From: Pseudomonadota bacterium
GTDB taxonomy: Bacteria > Pseudomonadota > Alphaproteobacteria > Rhodospirillales > Magnetospirillaceae
DNA: 64,000 nucleotides
Direction: 5' to 3'
NCBI GenBank assembly: GCA_021781575.1
Contig: JAJXWP010000008.1
Location: 1 to 64,000 of the forward strand
In this document: piece after piece, positions 44,940-54,126 of the stretch
Layout of the letters: each line of letters opens with the position of its first letter
Position numbering within the stretch: the stretch's first letter is position 1
Translations under genes and position numbers: made by a program
Notes under the pieces: model-generated
What the model saw: only the letters and a program-made list of their open reading frames with translations
What the model was told of the DNA's origin: nothing
Databases searched by the model: none

Positions 44940-44970
44940 ATGATAGAGCCTCCATCTGCTGGAAGGTCAA
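44940..44970 (-). promoter_or_regulatory. CueR-type promoter of copA-cueR
   Basis: On the minus strand, TTGACC (44965-44970) and TATCAT (44940-44945) are separated by 19 bp, the overlong spacer typical of MerR-family activated promoters. The spacer holds the imperfect dyad CCTTCC ... GGAGG. CTGGAAGG recurs on the plus strand at 44932-44939 and 44959-44966. The -35 overlaps the last codons of the P-type ATPase gene that ends at 44967. Confidence 0.7.
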
Positions 44971-47666
44971 GCGCCGGGATCAGGCTGCCCACCAACTGGC
45001 CAATTGTGGTGGCGCATTCGCCACCATTTCTCCGCTTCGACCACGGCGGCGCATGCTGCCGCGACCGCAATGATGAGGGCCCACTCCGTAAAGGCGATCG
45101 GCGCTGTCTGGAAGGTGCGGTTCAACAGGGGGGCATAAGTGAACGCCAACTGTAGCGCCAACATCGTGGCGCTACCGAGCCATATCCAGACATTGAAGGC
45201 ACAGGACCAGGGAGGGCGCGTGAGCGACCGACAGTTGAACAGGTAAAGTACTTCCACCATGACGAACACGTTGGCGGAAATCGTCTGCGCTTCGGCGACC
45301 GAATGCCCACGGCGCAGCGCCCATTCGAACAGACCGAAGGCGCCTCCCAACAGAAACAGGCTGATCAGCCCTGAGCGCAGGACCAGTACCCGATCGAGCA
45401 CAGGTGCGCCTGGGGGGCGCGGCGGTCGTTGCATGACGCCGGGCTCCGCCGGTTCGAAGGCCAGTGCCATGCCCAGGAGGACGGCTGTGGTCATGTTGAT
45501 CCAAAGGATCTGCAATGGGGCGACCGGCAATGTCGTGCCGGCGACGATGGCGGCGAGCAGCACCAGCCCTTCACCGCCGTTGGTCGGAATGGTCCATGCG
45601 ATGAATTTGACTAGATTATCGTAGATGCTCCGTCCCTCTTCGATAGCCGCTTCGATGGTGGCGAAATTGTTGTCGGTCAGTACCATGGCCGCAGCTTCCT
45701 TCGCGACGTCGGTGCCGCCCTCACCCATGGCCACGCCGATATCGGCCTGTTTGAGCGCCGGCGCGTCGTTGACCCCGTCGCCGGTCATGGCGACAATCTC
45801 TCCATTGGCCTGCAAGGCGCTGACCAGCCGCAGCTTTTGCTCCGGCTCGACCCGGGCGAACACGTCTACGTCCGTTGCCACCCGCTGCCATTCCCGCTCT
45901 TCGAGGCGGGCCAGGTCTCGGCCGCTCTTTACAACGGCGCCGTCCTCGATGATGCCAAGCTGGCGGGCGACGGCGATGGCCGTTCCCGGATGGTCTCCGG
46001 TTATCATCTTCACCCGGATCCCGGCGGCGTTGCAGGCTCCGATCGCCGTGATGGCGCGCGGCCGGGGCGGGTCGATCATGCCGACCAAGCCGAACAGTAC
46101 CAGCCCCCGCTCGATACAGTGGGGGTCGAGTTGGCCATCGGGCGCCGAGGCGGACCGAGCCAGGGCCAGCACCCGCAAGCCGCTGTCCGCCATCCGGCCC
46201 GCTGCGGCCTGCGCGGCGGACGCGTCGAGCGCCGTCTCGTGCCCGGCCTCATCGAGCATGGCGAGGCATCGCGGCAGCAGTTTTTCGACCGCGCCTTTTA
46301 CGTAGAGTGTGAGCCCCCCGCCGCTCCGATGCAGTGTCGCCATGTATCGACGAATCGAATCGAACGACAATTCATCCAGGCGAGGAAAATTCGAGGCCAG
46401 CCATCTTTCGTCCAGCCCGGCCTTGCGGGCGACGACCAACAAGGCACCTTCGGTCGGGTCGCCGATGATCTTCCATTGCCGGTCTTCATGGATGAGACGG
46501 GCATCGTTGCACAGCGCCCCGGCGACCAGCGTTTCGCGCAGGGCGCCGGCAATGGTGGCGGCGTCCCCGCCTGTCTCGATACGGCCGGCCGGGTCATAAC
46601 TGCTTCCCGTCACCGAAAACTCGCGTCGCCCTGCCCAGACGGCGCAGACGGTCATGGCATTTTCCGTGAGCGTCCCCGTCTTGTCCGAGCAGATGACGGT
46701 GGTGCTGCCCAGCGTTTCGACTGCCGGAAGCCTGCGGATGATCGCCTGACGCTTGGCCATGCGGGCGACCCCGATGGCCATCGTGACCGTGATCGCCGCC
46801 GGCAGCCCTTCGGGAATCGCGCCGACGGCAAGCGCCACCGCGGCCATGAACATGTCGAAAGGGGATTCGCCGCGCAGGATGCCGATGGCAAAGGTAAGTC
46901 CGGCCAGGGTCAGGATCAGCACCAGCAGCCGCCGGGCAAACGATTCGATCTTCCGCGTCAACGGCGTGGACATATCCGGAGCCAGAGAAATCAACCGGGA
47001 TATTCGCCCTGTCTCGGTGGCGTCGCCAGTGGCGACCACCACGCCCATTCCCTGTCCGCCGACCACCAGAGTCCCGCAATAGGCCATGTCGGCACGCTCG
47101 GCGAGCGGGGTATCGAGACTGAGCGGTTCATGCCGCTTGTCCACCGGCACGGATTCGCCGGTCAAAGTTCCCTCGGCCGTGCGCAGTTCCTTGCAGCGGA
47201 GCAGCCGAATGTCGGCCGGCACTTTGTCCCCGGCCGACAGAATCACCAGGTCGCCGGGCACCAGTTCCTCGGCGTCAAGCCTCCGCCGGATGCCGGCGCG
47301 CAGAACGGTTGCTTCCGATGCGACGGTCCGCGCCAGCGCAATCAACGCGGTCTCGGCTTTGCCCTCCTGGAGAAATCCGATCATCGCGTTGATCAGGACC
47401 ACGCCGAAGATCACTCCAGCGTCGAGGATCTCTCCAAGCCCCGCAGTCACGGCCCCGGCGGCGATCAGGACCAGAACCAAGGGCTGGAGGAGTTGGGAAC
47501 CGAAGCGGACCAGCACGCTTCGTGTCGGGCGGACGCCCGGCCGGTTGCGACCGTAGCTTTTCAGCCGCGCCGCCGCCTCGGCCTCGGCAATCCCGCAAGC
47601 AGGGTCGACCTGCAAATGATCGGTGACGTCCGCCCCCCGCATCGCATGCCAGGCGAGCTGCTCCAT
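44967..47666 (-). CDS. P2-type cation-transporting ATPase
   Basis: 899 aa. An N-terminal cation-ATPase domain (residues 1-60) precedes the A domain with TGES (LTGESVPVD), the M4 motif [28 protein letters not shown], and [16 protein letters not shown]. The final membrane region has [18 protein letters not shown] and about four helices. It resembles bacterial Ca2+/Na+/K+ P2A-like pumps. The PEGLPA signature is the SERCA pattern, but the M6 sequence NMTTA differs from the Ca2+-ATPase NLVTD, so the ion is uncertain. It reads toward copA, whose promoter overlaps its 3' end; linked expression is possible. Confidence 0.88.
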   Translation of the reverse strand: MEQLAWHAMRGADVTDHLQVDPACGIAEAEAAARLKSYGRNRPGVRPTRSVLVRFGSQLLQPLVLVLIAAGAVTAGLGEILDAGVIFGVVLINAMIGFLQEGKAETALIALARTVASEATVLRAGIRRRLDAEELVPGDLVILSAGDKVPADIRLLRCKELRTAEGTLTGESVPVDKRHEPLSLDTPLAERADMAYCGTLVVGGQGMGVVVATGDATETGRISRLISLAPDMSTPLTRKIESFARRLLVLILTLAGLTFAIGILRGESPFDMFMAAVALAVGAIPEGLPAAITVTMAIGVARMAKRQAIIRRLPAVETLGSTTVICSDKTGTLTENAMTVCAVWAGRREFSVTGSSYDPAGRIETGGDAATIAGALRETLVAGALCNDARLIHEDRQWKIIGDPTEGALLVVARKAGLDERWLASNFPRLDELSFDSIRRYMATLHRSGGGLTLYVKGAVEKLLPRCLAMLDEAGHETALDASAAQAAAGRMADSGLRVLALARSASAPDGQLDPHCIERGLVLFGLVGMIDPPRPRAITAIGACNAAGIRVKMITGDHPGTAIAVARQLGIIEDGAVVKSGRDLARLEEREWQRVATDVDVFARVEPEQKLRLVSALQANGEIVAMTGDGVNDAPALKQADIGVAMGEGGTDVAKEAAAMVLTDNNFATIEAAIEEGRSIYDNLVKFIAWTIPTNGGEGLVLLAAIVAGTTLPVAPLQILWINMTTAVLLGMALAFEPAEPGVMQRPPRPPGAPVLDRVLVLRSGLISLFLLGGAFGLFEWALRRGHSVAEAQTISANVFVMVEVLYLFNCRSLTRPPWSCAFNVWIWLGSATMLALQLAFTYAPLLNRTFQTAPIAFTEWALIIAVAAACAAVVEAEKWWRMRHHNWPVGGQPDPGA

Positions 47667-47998
47667 GGCGACTGTCCTTTTAAGCGAAGCACCGATGACG
47701 CCGCGACCGCGGCCGTTCTTTATGCCGCGACGGCTCTGGCGATTCAGGATCGCTCGGCGCCACCCTGGACGTTGAATTTCTCTTTCTACCCCTTATATCC
47801 TCCTTCAACAATCGTATCCGGGCCCCTCTGGCGAGGACCCCGACATGGGGTCGGGCAACCTCGCGATGTCGGATCACCGTGTTCTGCGCTGACGCGCTTG
47901 GACCGGTCGATGTCGCGGGCTCGACGATCCCTGATGATCTTCCCGACACGACCGGCCAGCTCCCTCGACGCAACACGTTGCGTTCGAAAGGAGAAGCT
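47667..47998. other. 332-bp intergenic stretch
   Basis: The stretch lies upstream of the leftward P-type ATPase and of the rightward small ORF at 47999. I see no gene, RNA or clear repeat. It presumably holds divergent promoters. Long open frames crossing it on the plus strand are antisense shadows of the ATPase. Confidence 0.5.
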
Positions 47999-48205
47999 AT
48001 GTCCAGACGATACACGCTGTCCGACATCATGGCCGCCGACTGCCGCTTCGATCCTCGGGAGGAGCAAATCCCCCAGGCTATCGGAGACTGCCTGCGGCCC
48101 CCGCCGTCTCGCACCGCCCATCATGTGAGAAAGGCAGGCAATGAACCCGGGAGCCGTTCATGCGACAGAATCGTCCGCATCGCCTCATTCGGAGCATCGC
48201 AGTAA
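47999..48205 (+). CDS. Possible small ORF before the terC fragment
   Basis: 68 aa, unrecognised. The only support is a strong Shine-Dalgarno (AAAGGAG, 5 nt before ATG) and its position: it stops 3 nt before the terC start. The N-terminal half (RYTLSDIMAADCRFDPREE) is plausible protein; the C-terminal half is Arg/Ser-rich and unremarkable. It could be a leader peptide coupled to terC or a remnant. Confidence 0.35.
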   Translation: MSRRYTLSDIMAADCRFDPREEQIPQAIGDCLRPPPSRTAHHVRKAGNEPGSRSCDRIVRIASFGASQ

Positions 48206-48208
48206 GTC

Positions 48209-48532
48209 ATGGATTGGCTGATCGATCCGCAAGTTTGGGCAAGCCTGGCGACTCTTACGGCCCTCGAAATCGTTCTTGGCATCGATAACCTGGTGTTCAT
48301 TGCCGTTCTTGCCGGCCGATTGCCGGCGGAACGGCAGCACCGGGCGCGGCAACTTGGTCTCATCCTGGCGCTGGTCAGCCGCCTGGCCCTGCTGGCGTCC
48401 ATCGCCTGGATCATCAGCCTGACCCGCCCCCTGTTCGATCTTTTCGGCCAGCCGGTCTCCTGGCGGGATATCGTCCTGGCCGGTGGCGGCTTGTTTCTTC
48501 TCTATAAAGCAACGACGGAGATTCACCGCCGA
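48209..48532 (+). pseudogene. TerC-family membrane protein, N-terminal fragment
   Basis: The first 105 or so residues are a good TerC/YjbE-type start: WASLATLTALEIVLGIDNLV, then GRLPAERQHRARQLGLILAL and FLLYKATTEIH. TerC proteins normally carry on with an acidic loop and several more helices to over 230 residues. Here homology stops at about 48532 and the frame runs on antisense into the 3' end of the convergent gamma-glutamyltransferase gene. The conserved ALEIVLGIDN motif with its acidic residues remains. The gene is almost certainly non-functional, cut by a deletion or rearrangement next to the ggt operon. Confidence 0.8.
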
Positions 48533-48547
48533 TGTCCGCCCGGCAGA

Positions 48548-50137
48548 TCAATACCCGGCGGCGGCGCCGTCGCTGCGCGGGTCGGCGGCGCCTTCGAACC
48601 AGCCGTCGGGCCGCCGTACCACGGCGCCGGCATGGCCCATCATGCTGGTGAACGGGGCCACCAGTTCCACCACATGGCCGGCCGCGCGCAGATGCTCGAC
48701 TACCTCGGGCGCCGCCCGGCTTTCCAGCTTCAGGGTGACGCTGTCCTCGCCCCAGGTGCGACCGAGCAGCCAGCGCGGAGCGGTAACGGCGGCTTGCAGG
48801 CCCTGGCCGAACATGGCGTAGCGTGAGAAGACGGCAGCCTGGGTCTGCGGCTGCCCCTCGCCGCCCATGGTGCCGTAGACCATGCTGCGGCCGTCGGCCA
48901 GGCGGGCCATCGCCGGGTTGAGGGTATGGAATGGCTTACGGCCTGGCGCCAGGGCATTCCACCCGGTTTCGGCAAGGCGGAAACTGGCTCCGCGGTTCTG
49001 CCAGACGATGCCGGTTTCCGGCAGGACGACGCCCGAACCAAACTCGAAATAGATGCTTTGGATGAAACTGGCGGCGCAGCCCTGCCCATCGATGGCGCCG
49101 ATCCACACGGTGTCGCCGGCCGAAGGAGGCTGTGGCCAGGGCAGCGCATGGCGGCGGTCGATGCGGGCGGCCATGGCGTCCAGGCGGTCGGCCTCCAGCC
49201 AGGCTTCGGCCGGCTCGGCCATGAAGGCGGGATCGCCGACCACCCGGTCGCGCACCAGGAAGGCCTGCTTGGTCGCTTCCACCAGTCCGTGGATATGGTC
49301 GAACCCTTCAGCCTCGGTCACATCCAGGCGATCAAACAGCGCCAGGATGATCAGCGAGGCCAAGCCTTGCGTCGGCGGCGGAAAATTGAACAGCCGTCCG
49401 GCCCGGGTCGCCACCGACAGAGGCCTGCGGCGCTGCGCCTGGTACCCCTCCAGATCATTCCGCCGCACTGGTGCGCCGATGCGTTCCAGGTCGGCGGCGA
49501 TCGCCGCGGCCAGGCCGCCGCGGTAGAAGTCGTCCAGGCCCGTCTGCGCCAGGCGGCGGAGCGTGCCGCCGAGCGCCGGGAAGCGCAATATCTGCCCTTC
49601 CACCGGAGGGGTGCCGCCGGGCAGAAATGTCTCGGCGAAACCCGGCGCGGCCGACAATTCAGCCAGCTTGGACAAGGTCAGTTCCGCCTGGCTGGCAGTC
49701 ACGGCGATTCCATGCTCGGCATGGTGGACGGCCTCCTCCAGCAGGCGGGCCAGCGGCAACGGCCGGGCCCAGGCGGAGGCGATCTGCAAGGCCAGGGCCC
49801 AGCCCGAGATGGTGCCGGCGACGGTGTTGGCGGCCAGCGGCCCGCGCCAGGGCACCGTTGACCGCCCCTTGGCCCTGTACAAGTCGAGGTCGGCGGCGGA
49901 ACCGGCGCCGCCACAGGCATCCACCGCCACGGGAGTGCGGTCGGGCTCGGCGATCAGCCAGAAGCCGTCACCACCGATACCGGTCATATGGGGATAGACC
50001 ACGGCCAATGTGGCGGCCATGGCGACACAGGCCTCCACCGCGTTGCCCCCGTCGCGCAGCACCTGCGCACCGGCCTGCGAAGCGAGATGATGCGGCGCGG
50101 TCACCATGCCGCGGCGGGAACGAAGGGTATTCAGCAT
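48548..50137 (-). CDS. Gamma-glutamyltransferase family protein, cytoplasmic type
   Basis: 529 aa without a signal peptide (MLNTLRSRRGMVTAPHHLAS), unlike the exported GGT at 2947. The Ntn-hydrolase fold includes GNAVEACVAMAATLAVVYP and GIGGDGFW. The predicted nucleophile is T343 in GDTVWIGAID, which replaces the TTHYS of classic GGT. This matches the YwrD/acylase-like branch, whose members can act on gamma-glutamyl or glutaryl substrates. It is the last gene of a peptide ABC transporter operon, overlapping the ATPase gene by 7 bp, so it probably processes the imported peptide inside the cell. Confidence 0.9.
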   Translation of the reverse strand: MLNTLRSRRGMVTAPHHLASQAGAQVLRDGGNAVEACVAMAATLAVVYPHMTGIGGDGFWLIAEPDRTPVAVDACGGAGSAADLDLYRAKGRSTVPWRGPLAANTVAGTISGWALALQIASAWARPLPLARLLEEAVHHAEHGIAVTASQAELTLSKLAELSAAPGFAETFLPGGTPPVEGQILRFPALGGTLRRLAQTGLDDFYRGGLAAAIAADLERIGAPVRRNDLEGYQAQRRRPLSVATRAGRLFNFPPPTQGLASLIILALFDRLDVTEAEGFDHIHGLVEATKQAFLVRDRVVGDPAFMAEPAEAWLEADRLDAMAARIDRRHALPWPQPPSAGDTVWIGAIDGQGCAASFIQSIYFEFGSGVVLPETGIVWQNRGASFRLAETGWNALAPGRKPFHTLNPAMARLADGRSMVYGTMGGEGQPQTQAAVFSRYAMFGQGLQAAVTAPRWLLGRTWGEDSVTLKLESRAAPEVVEHLRAAGHVVELVAPFTSMMGHAGAVVRRPDGWFEGAADPRSDGAAAGY

Positions 50138-51192
50138 CGAGGACCCTCAGGCACGGGAAGGGAAATCAGACTGGTCTGGTGGTCGGCATGAGCGGTGTCA
50201 TCCCGAGCAGGGCGAGGGATTTTGGTGGTCCCGGGAAACGCCGCGCGGACGCAGGCGACCTGACGGCCACCGGCCGAAACCGGCAACGGGGCCGCCGCCC
50301 GGCAGGCATCGACGGCAAGGCCGCAGCGCGGGGCGAAGGCGCAGCCAGGGGGCAATGCGGTCAGGTCCGGCGGCATTCCGGGAATGGCCTCCAGCCGGCG
50401 GCCGCGCATGCCGGCGGTCACCGTCGAAGCCAGAAGCCCCTGCGTATAGGGATGGCTCGGCTCGCGCATCACTTCGGCCAGCGGTCCCTGTTCGATGATC
50501 CTGCCGCCGTACATCACCGCCAGCCGGTCGGAGATTTCCGCCGCGACGCCGATATCGTGGGTAACGAAAATCACCGACATGCCCATTTCCTTCTGCAACT
50601 CGCGCAACAGCAGGAGAACCTGGATCTGCACCGTGGCGTCAAGGGCGGTGGTCGGCTCGTCGGCCAGCAGCAGTCTGGGTCGGCAGGCCAGCGCCAGGGC
50701 GATCATGGCCCGTTGCCGCATGCCCCCCGAGACCTCGTGCGGATAGGCGTCGTAGCGGCGCCGGGCCGAAGGCACCTGGACCCGCTCCAACAGCTCCACG
50801 GCCCGGGCGCGGGCGGTAGCCTGGTCGACCGCCTCATGACGGCGGATTGTTTCGCTGATCTGCCGGCCCAGGCTGTAGACCGGGTCGAAAGCCAGGATCG
50901 GGTCCTGGAACACCATGGCGCAGGTCTTGCCGCGAAAGGAGTCCAGTGCGGTCGGCGCCATGCCGAGGACATCCTGCCCGTCGACCCGGATAGCCCCGCC
51001 GTAGCGGGTCACCTTGTCCGGATGCAGGCGCATCAGCGCCCTCAGGGTGACGCTTTTCCCCGAACCGGATTCGCCCAGCAGGCCCAGCACCTCGCCCTCG
51101 GCGAGGTCGAAGCTGACGCCATTGACCGCATGGACCGGCTTGGCGGCCTCAAAACGGACAGAGAGATTGTCGACGGAGACGAAGAATCTCAT
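50131..51192 (-). CDS. Peptide ABC transporter ATPase (DppD/OppD)
   Basis: 353 aa. Walker A GLLGESGSGKSVT, the ABC signature EVSGGMRQRAMIALALA, and Walker B LLLADEPTTALDAT are intact. The C-terminal oligopeptide-transporter extension has ALPPGCAFAPRCGLAVDACRAAAP, a Cys-rich motif that in some family members holds an iron-sulfur cluster. It overlaps the DppF gene by 4 bp upstream and the ggt start by 7 bp downstream. It powers uptake by the permeases encoded at 52244-54101. Confidence 0.93.
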   Translation of the reverse strand: MRFFVSVDNLSVRFEAAKPVHAVNGVSFDLAEGEVLGLLGESGSGKSVTLRALMRLHPDKVTRYGGAIRVDGQDVLGMAPTALDSFRGKTCAMVFQDPILAFDPVYSLGRQISETIRRHEAVDQATARARAVELLERVQVPSARRRYDAYPHEVSGGMRQRAMIALALACRPRLLLADEPTTALDATVQIQVLLLLRELQKEMGMSVIFVTHDIGVAAEISDRLAVMYGGRIIEQGPLAEVMREPSHPYTQGLLASTVTAGMRGRRLEAIPGMPPDLTALPPGCAFAPRCGLAVDACRAAAPLPVSAGGRQVACVRAAFPGTTKIPRPARDDTAHADHQTSLISLPVPEGPRC

Positions 51193-52241
51193 CGGCCGAC
51201 CTCCGCTGGCGACGAGTCGTAACCCGAGGCCGGGTTGGCCATGAAACAGGCCGCCCGATGGCCGGGCGCAACCTCCACCGGTTTCGGCACCGCTGCGGCA
51301 CAGACCGTCCGCGCATGGGGGCAGCGCTGGTGGAAGCGGCAGCCGGGCGGCGGATTGACCGGATTGGGCGGGTCTCCGGTCAGCGGCGAATGCCGGGTGC
51401 GCCGCTCGGGGTCCATCGACGGCACCGCCGATAGCAGGGCGCGGGTGTACGGGTGCCGGGCGTCGCGGTACAGGCAGTCGACCGGCCCGATCTCCACCAC
51501 CTGGCCGAGATACATCACCAGCACCCGGTCGCTGATGTACTGAACAACGTTCAGGTCGTGTGAGATGAAGATGTAGGTGAGGTTCAATTCCTCCTTCAGG
51601 TCGAGCAGCAGATTCAGCACCTGGGCCTGCACAGACTTGTCGAGCGCCGAGACCGCCTCGTCCAGGATCACCAGGCGCGGACGGGTGACCAAAGCGCGGG
51701 CGATGTTGACCCGCTGGCGCTGGCCGCCGGACAGCTCGTGCGGATAGCGGCCGCCGAAGCGCGACGGCTCCAGCCCCACCCTGGCCAGCATGTCGTGGGC
51801 GACGCGTATCGCATCCGCCGCCGATTGCCCGTGGATGCGCGGGCCGAAGGCGACGCTGTCCTCGACGGTCATGCGTGGGTTCAGCGAGGCGAAAGAATCC
51901 TGGAACACCAGCTGGAGGTTGCGGCGCAATTCCTTGACGCCGATGCCGTCGGCGGCGCCCACCCCATCGCCGTCGAAAATCACCTCGCCGTCATCCGGCT
52001 CGATCAGGCGGGCCAGCAGGCGGGCGAGAGTAGACTTGCCGCAGCCGGATTCTCCGACGACGCCCAAAATCTCGCCCTTGCCGAGTTGGAAGCCGACTCC
52101 ATCGACGGCATGGACGGCGCCGTGGCCGCGGCCCAGCAGGCCGCCTCGGATCGGGAAATATTTGCGCAAACTGCCGACGATCAGCAGCGGCTGCGCCGGA
52201 CCGCCCCGGTCGGCAGCAGGCTTGTGGGGAATCAGGCTCAT
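51189..52241 (-). CDS. Peptide ABC transporter ATPase (DppF/OppF)
   Basis: 350 aa from ATG 52241. Walker A VVGESGCGKSTLARLL, signature ELSGGQRQRVNIARAL and Walker B LVILDEAVSALDKS are intact. The C-terminal motif NPPPGCRFHQRCPHARTVC is the family extension. The open frame continues upstream across the permease gene but without homology, so the ATG 2 nt after the permease stop is used. It pairs with the DppD-type ATPase encoded downstream. Confidence 0.93.
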   Translation of the reverse strand: MSLIPHKPAADRGGPAQPLLIVGSLRKYFPIRGGLLGRGHGAVHAVDGVGFQLGKGEILGVVGESGCGKSTLARLLARLIEPDDGEVIFDGDGVGAADGIGVKELRRNLQLVFQDSFASLNPRMTVEDSVAFGPRIHGQSAADAIRVAHDMLARVGLEPSRFGGRYPHELSGGQRQRVNIARALVTRPRLVILDEAVSALDKSVQAQVLNLLLDLKEELNLTYIFISHDLNVVQYISDRVLVMYLGQVVEIGPVDCLYRDARHPYTRALLSAVPSMDPERRTRHSPLTGDPPNPVNPPPGCRFHQRCPHARTVCAAAVPKPVEVAPGHRAACFMANPASGYDSSPAEVGR

Positions 52242-52243
52242 GC

Positions 52244-53143
52244 TCACGCCTTCGTGTCCATGGCCGAGCGGATGCCGTCGGCCATCAGGTTGAAGCACAT
52301 CGAGGTAACGAAGATCATCGCGCCGGGCAGGGCCGCCACCGCCGGGTTGACATAGATGGCCGAGCGGAGCGTGGTCAGCATCAAGCCCCATTCTGGTTCC
52401 GGCGGCTTGACGCCGAGGCCGAGGAACGACAGGCCCGAGCCCAGGATCAGGCTGACACTGACCAGGCCGGTGGCATAGACGAAGATCGGCCCCATGACGT
52501 TGCCCAGCACATGGGCGCGGATGATGGTGAAGGCCGAGGCGCCACTCATCCGCGCCGCCTCGACGTAATCGAGGCTACGCACCTGGGTGGTGACACTTTC
52601 GGCGACACGGCTGATCTGCGGGACGAAGACCACCGTCAGGGCGATGATGCTGTTGCTCATCCCCGAGCCCAGCGCGCCGGAAATGGCCACGGCCAGCAGC
52701 ACCGAGGGGAAGGCATAGAAAACGTCCAGGCTGCGCATGAGGACCATGTTCAGCCAACCGCCGGCGAAGCCGGCCAGGATGCCGATCGAACCTCCGATGA
52801 CGAAGGCGAAGACCACCGGCAGGACCCCCAGCATCAGGGACAGGCGGCCGCCATGGATCAGGCGGGCCGCCATGTCGCGGCCGAGTTCGTCGGCGCCCAG
52901 CAGATAGCCGGCGCTGCCCATGGGCGCCAGCCGGTGCAGCATGCTGGTCTTGTAGGGGTCGACTGGCAGGATCCACGGGGCCAGTACGGCGGCGGCGGCG
53001 ATCAGCAGCAGGACCCCAGCACAGCCCATGGTCAGTGGGTCGCGCAGGATTCGCCGGCCGACCCCGGACCAGTAGCCGCGCGAACGGGCGGTCGCGGCGA
53101 CTGGCGGCGCAGCGGACGAAGTAGCGAGAGCGGTGACGGACAT
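52244..53143 (-). CDS. Peptide ABC transporter permease (DppC/OppC)
   Basis: 299 aa, about six membrane helices. The N-terminal OppC-type segment YLLGADELGRDMAARLIHGG and the EAA loop DYVEAARMSGASAFTIIRAHVLGN are present. The start ATG 53143 begins a natural MSVTALATSS cytoplasmic tail and lies 4 nt after the DppB gene. It is part of the five-gene transporter. Confidence 0.93.
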   Translation of the reverse strand: MSVTALATSSAAPPVAATARSRGYWSGVGRRILRDPLTMGCAGVLLLIAAAAVLAPWILPVDPYKTSMLHRLAPMGSAGYLLGADELGRDMAARLIHGGRLSLMLGVLPVVFAFVIGGSIGILAGFAGGWLNMVLMRSLDVFYAFPSVLLAVAISGALGSGMSNSIIALTVVFVPQISRVAESVTTQVRSLDYVEAARMSGASAFTIIRAHVLGNVMGPIFVYATGLVSVSLILGSGLSFLGLGVKPPEPEWGLMLTTLRSAIYVNPAVAALPGAMIFVTSMCFNLMADGIRSAMDTKA

Positions 53144-53147
53144 CGGT

Positions 53148-54101
53148 TCAATTCCTCCGCATGCGGGGATCAATGAACGGCTGGATCAGGTCGACCAGCA
53201 GGTTCAGGCCGACGAACACCAGGCACAGCACCAGGATGGCGCCCTGCAGCAACGGCAGGTCGCGCTGGAAGATGGCGATGTTGAGCAGGAAGCCGGTTCC
53301 CGGCCAGGCGAAGACGGTTTCCACCAGGATCGAGCCGCCGATCAGATAACCCAGTTGCACCCCCATCACCGCCAGCGCGGTGGGCGCCACGTTCTTCGCC
53401 ACATGGGTGAATACTTGGCCGTCGCGCAGGCCCTTGGCGCGCAGCGCCTGGACGAATTCCTGCGACAGCACCTCGGCCACCAGGGCGCGGACGGTGCGGG
53501 TGATGATGCCCATGGGGATCACCGACAAGGTAATCGCCGGCAGCACCAGGTGCCGGGCATGAGCCAGATCCCAAGTCCAGTTTCCCGATCCCCCCGGGCC
53601 CGCGCCCATGGCCGGCAGCCAGTTCAGTCGGGCGGAGAAGATGATGGTGAGCAGCAGGCCCAGCCAGTAATGCGGCACGCTGACCCCGACCACCGAGATG
53701 GCCGAAGCCACGCGGTCGATCCGCGTCTTGTGGAAATAGCCGGCCAGGCAGCCGAGCAGGGTGCCGCCGAGGAACCCGGCGGCTCCCCCGACGACGGCCA
53801 GCAGCAGTGTATTGCCCACTGCCGACAGCACCTCGCCGGCCACCGGTCGGCCGGTGGCGACCGACCGGCCGAGGTCGCCGGCCACCGCCCGGCCCAGCCA
53901 TTTGGCGTATTGCACGGGCAGCGGCCGGTCGAAGCCGTAGGCCGCCTTCAAGGCCTCCACCACCTCGGCCGGCGCGTCGGCCGGGGCCACGGCGTTCAGC
54001 GGGTCGCCCGGTGCGATATGGACCAGGAGGAAGCATACGACGGTGACCGCAAGGGTGATGGGAACCGTGTAGGTCAGGCGCTTCAACAGGTAGCCGAGCA
54101 T
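53148..54101 (-). CDS. Peptide ABC transporter permease (DppB/OppB)
   Basis: 317 aa with about six membrane helices. It starts MLGYLLKRLTYTVPITLAVTVV, the classic DppB/OppB N-terminus, followed by LVHIAPGDPLNA. The EAA loop is EFVQALRAKGLRDGQVFTHV. It is 25 nt downstream of the binding-protein gene and 4 nt upstream of the DppC gene. Confidence 0.93.
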   Translation of the reverse strand: MLGYLLKRLTYTVPITLAVTVVCFLLVHIAPGDPLNAVAPADAPAEVVEALKAAYGFDRPLPVQYAKWLGRAVAGDLGRSVATGRPVAGEVLSAVGNTLLLAVVGGAAGFLGGTLLGCLAGYFHKTRIDRVASAISVVGVSVPHYWLGLLLTIIFSARLNWLPAMGAGPGGSGNWTWDLAHARHLVLPAITLSVIPMGIITRTVRALVAEVLSQEFVQALRAKGLRDGQVFTHVAKNVAPTALAVMGVQLGYLIGGSILVETVFAWPGTGFLLNIAIFQRDLPLLQGAILVLCLVFVGLNLLVDLIQPFIDPRMRRN

Positions 54102-54126
54102 GCCGGCCCTCCGGGCTGTGGGTGGA

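Noticed and set aside
45837-48128. 763-residue plus-strand open frame
   Set aside because: Antisense shadow of the P-type ATPase, without family motifs.
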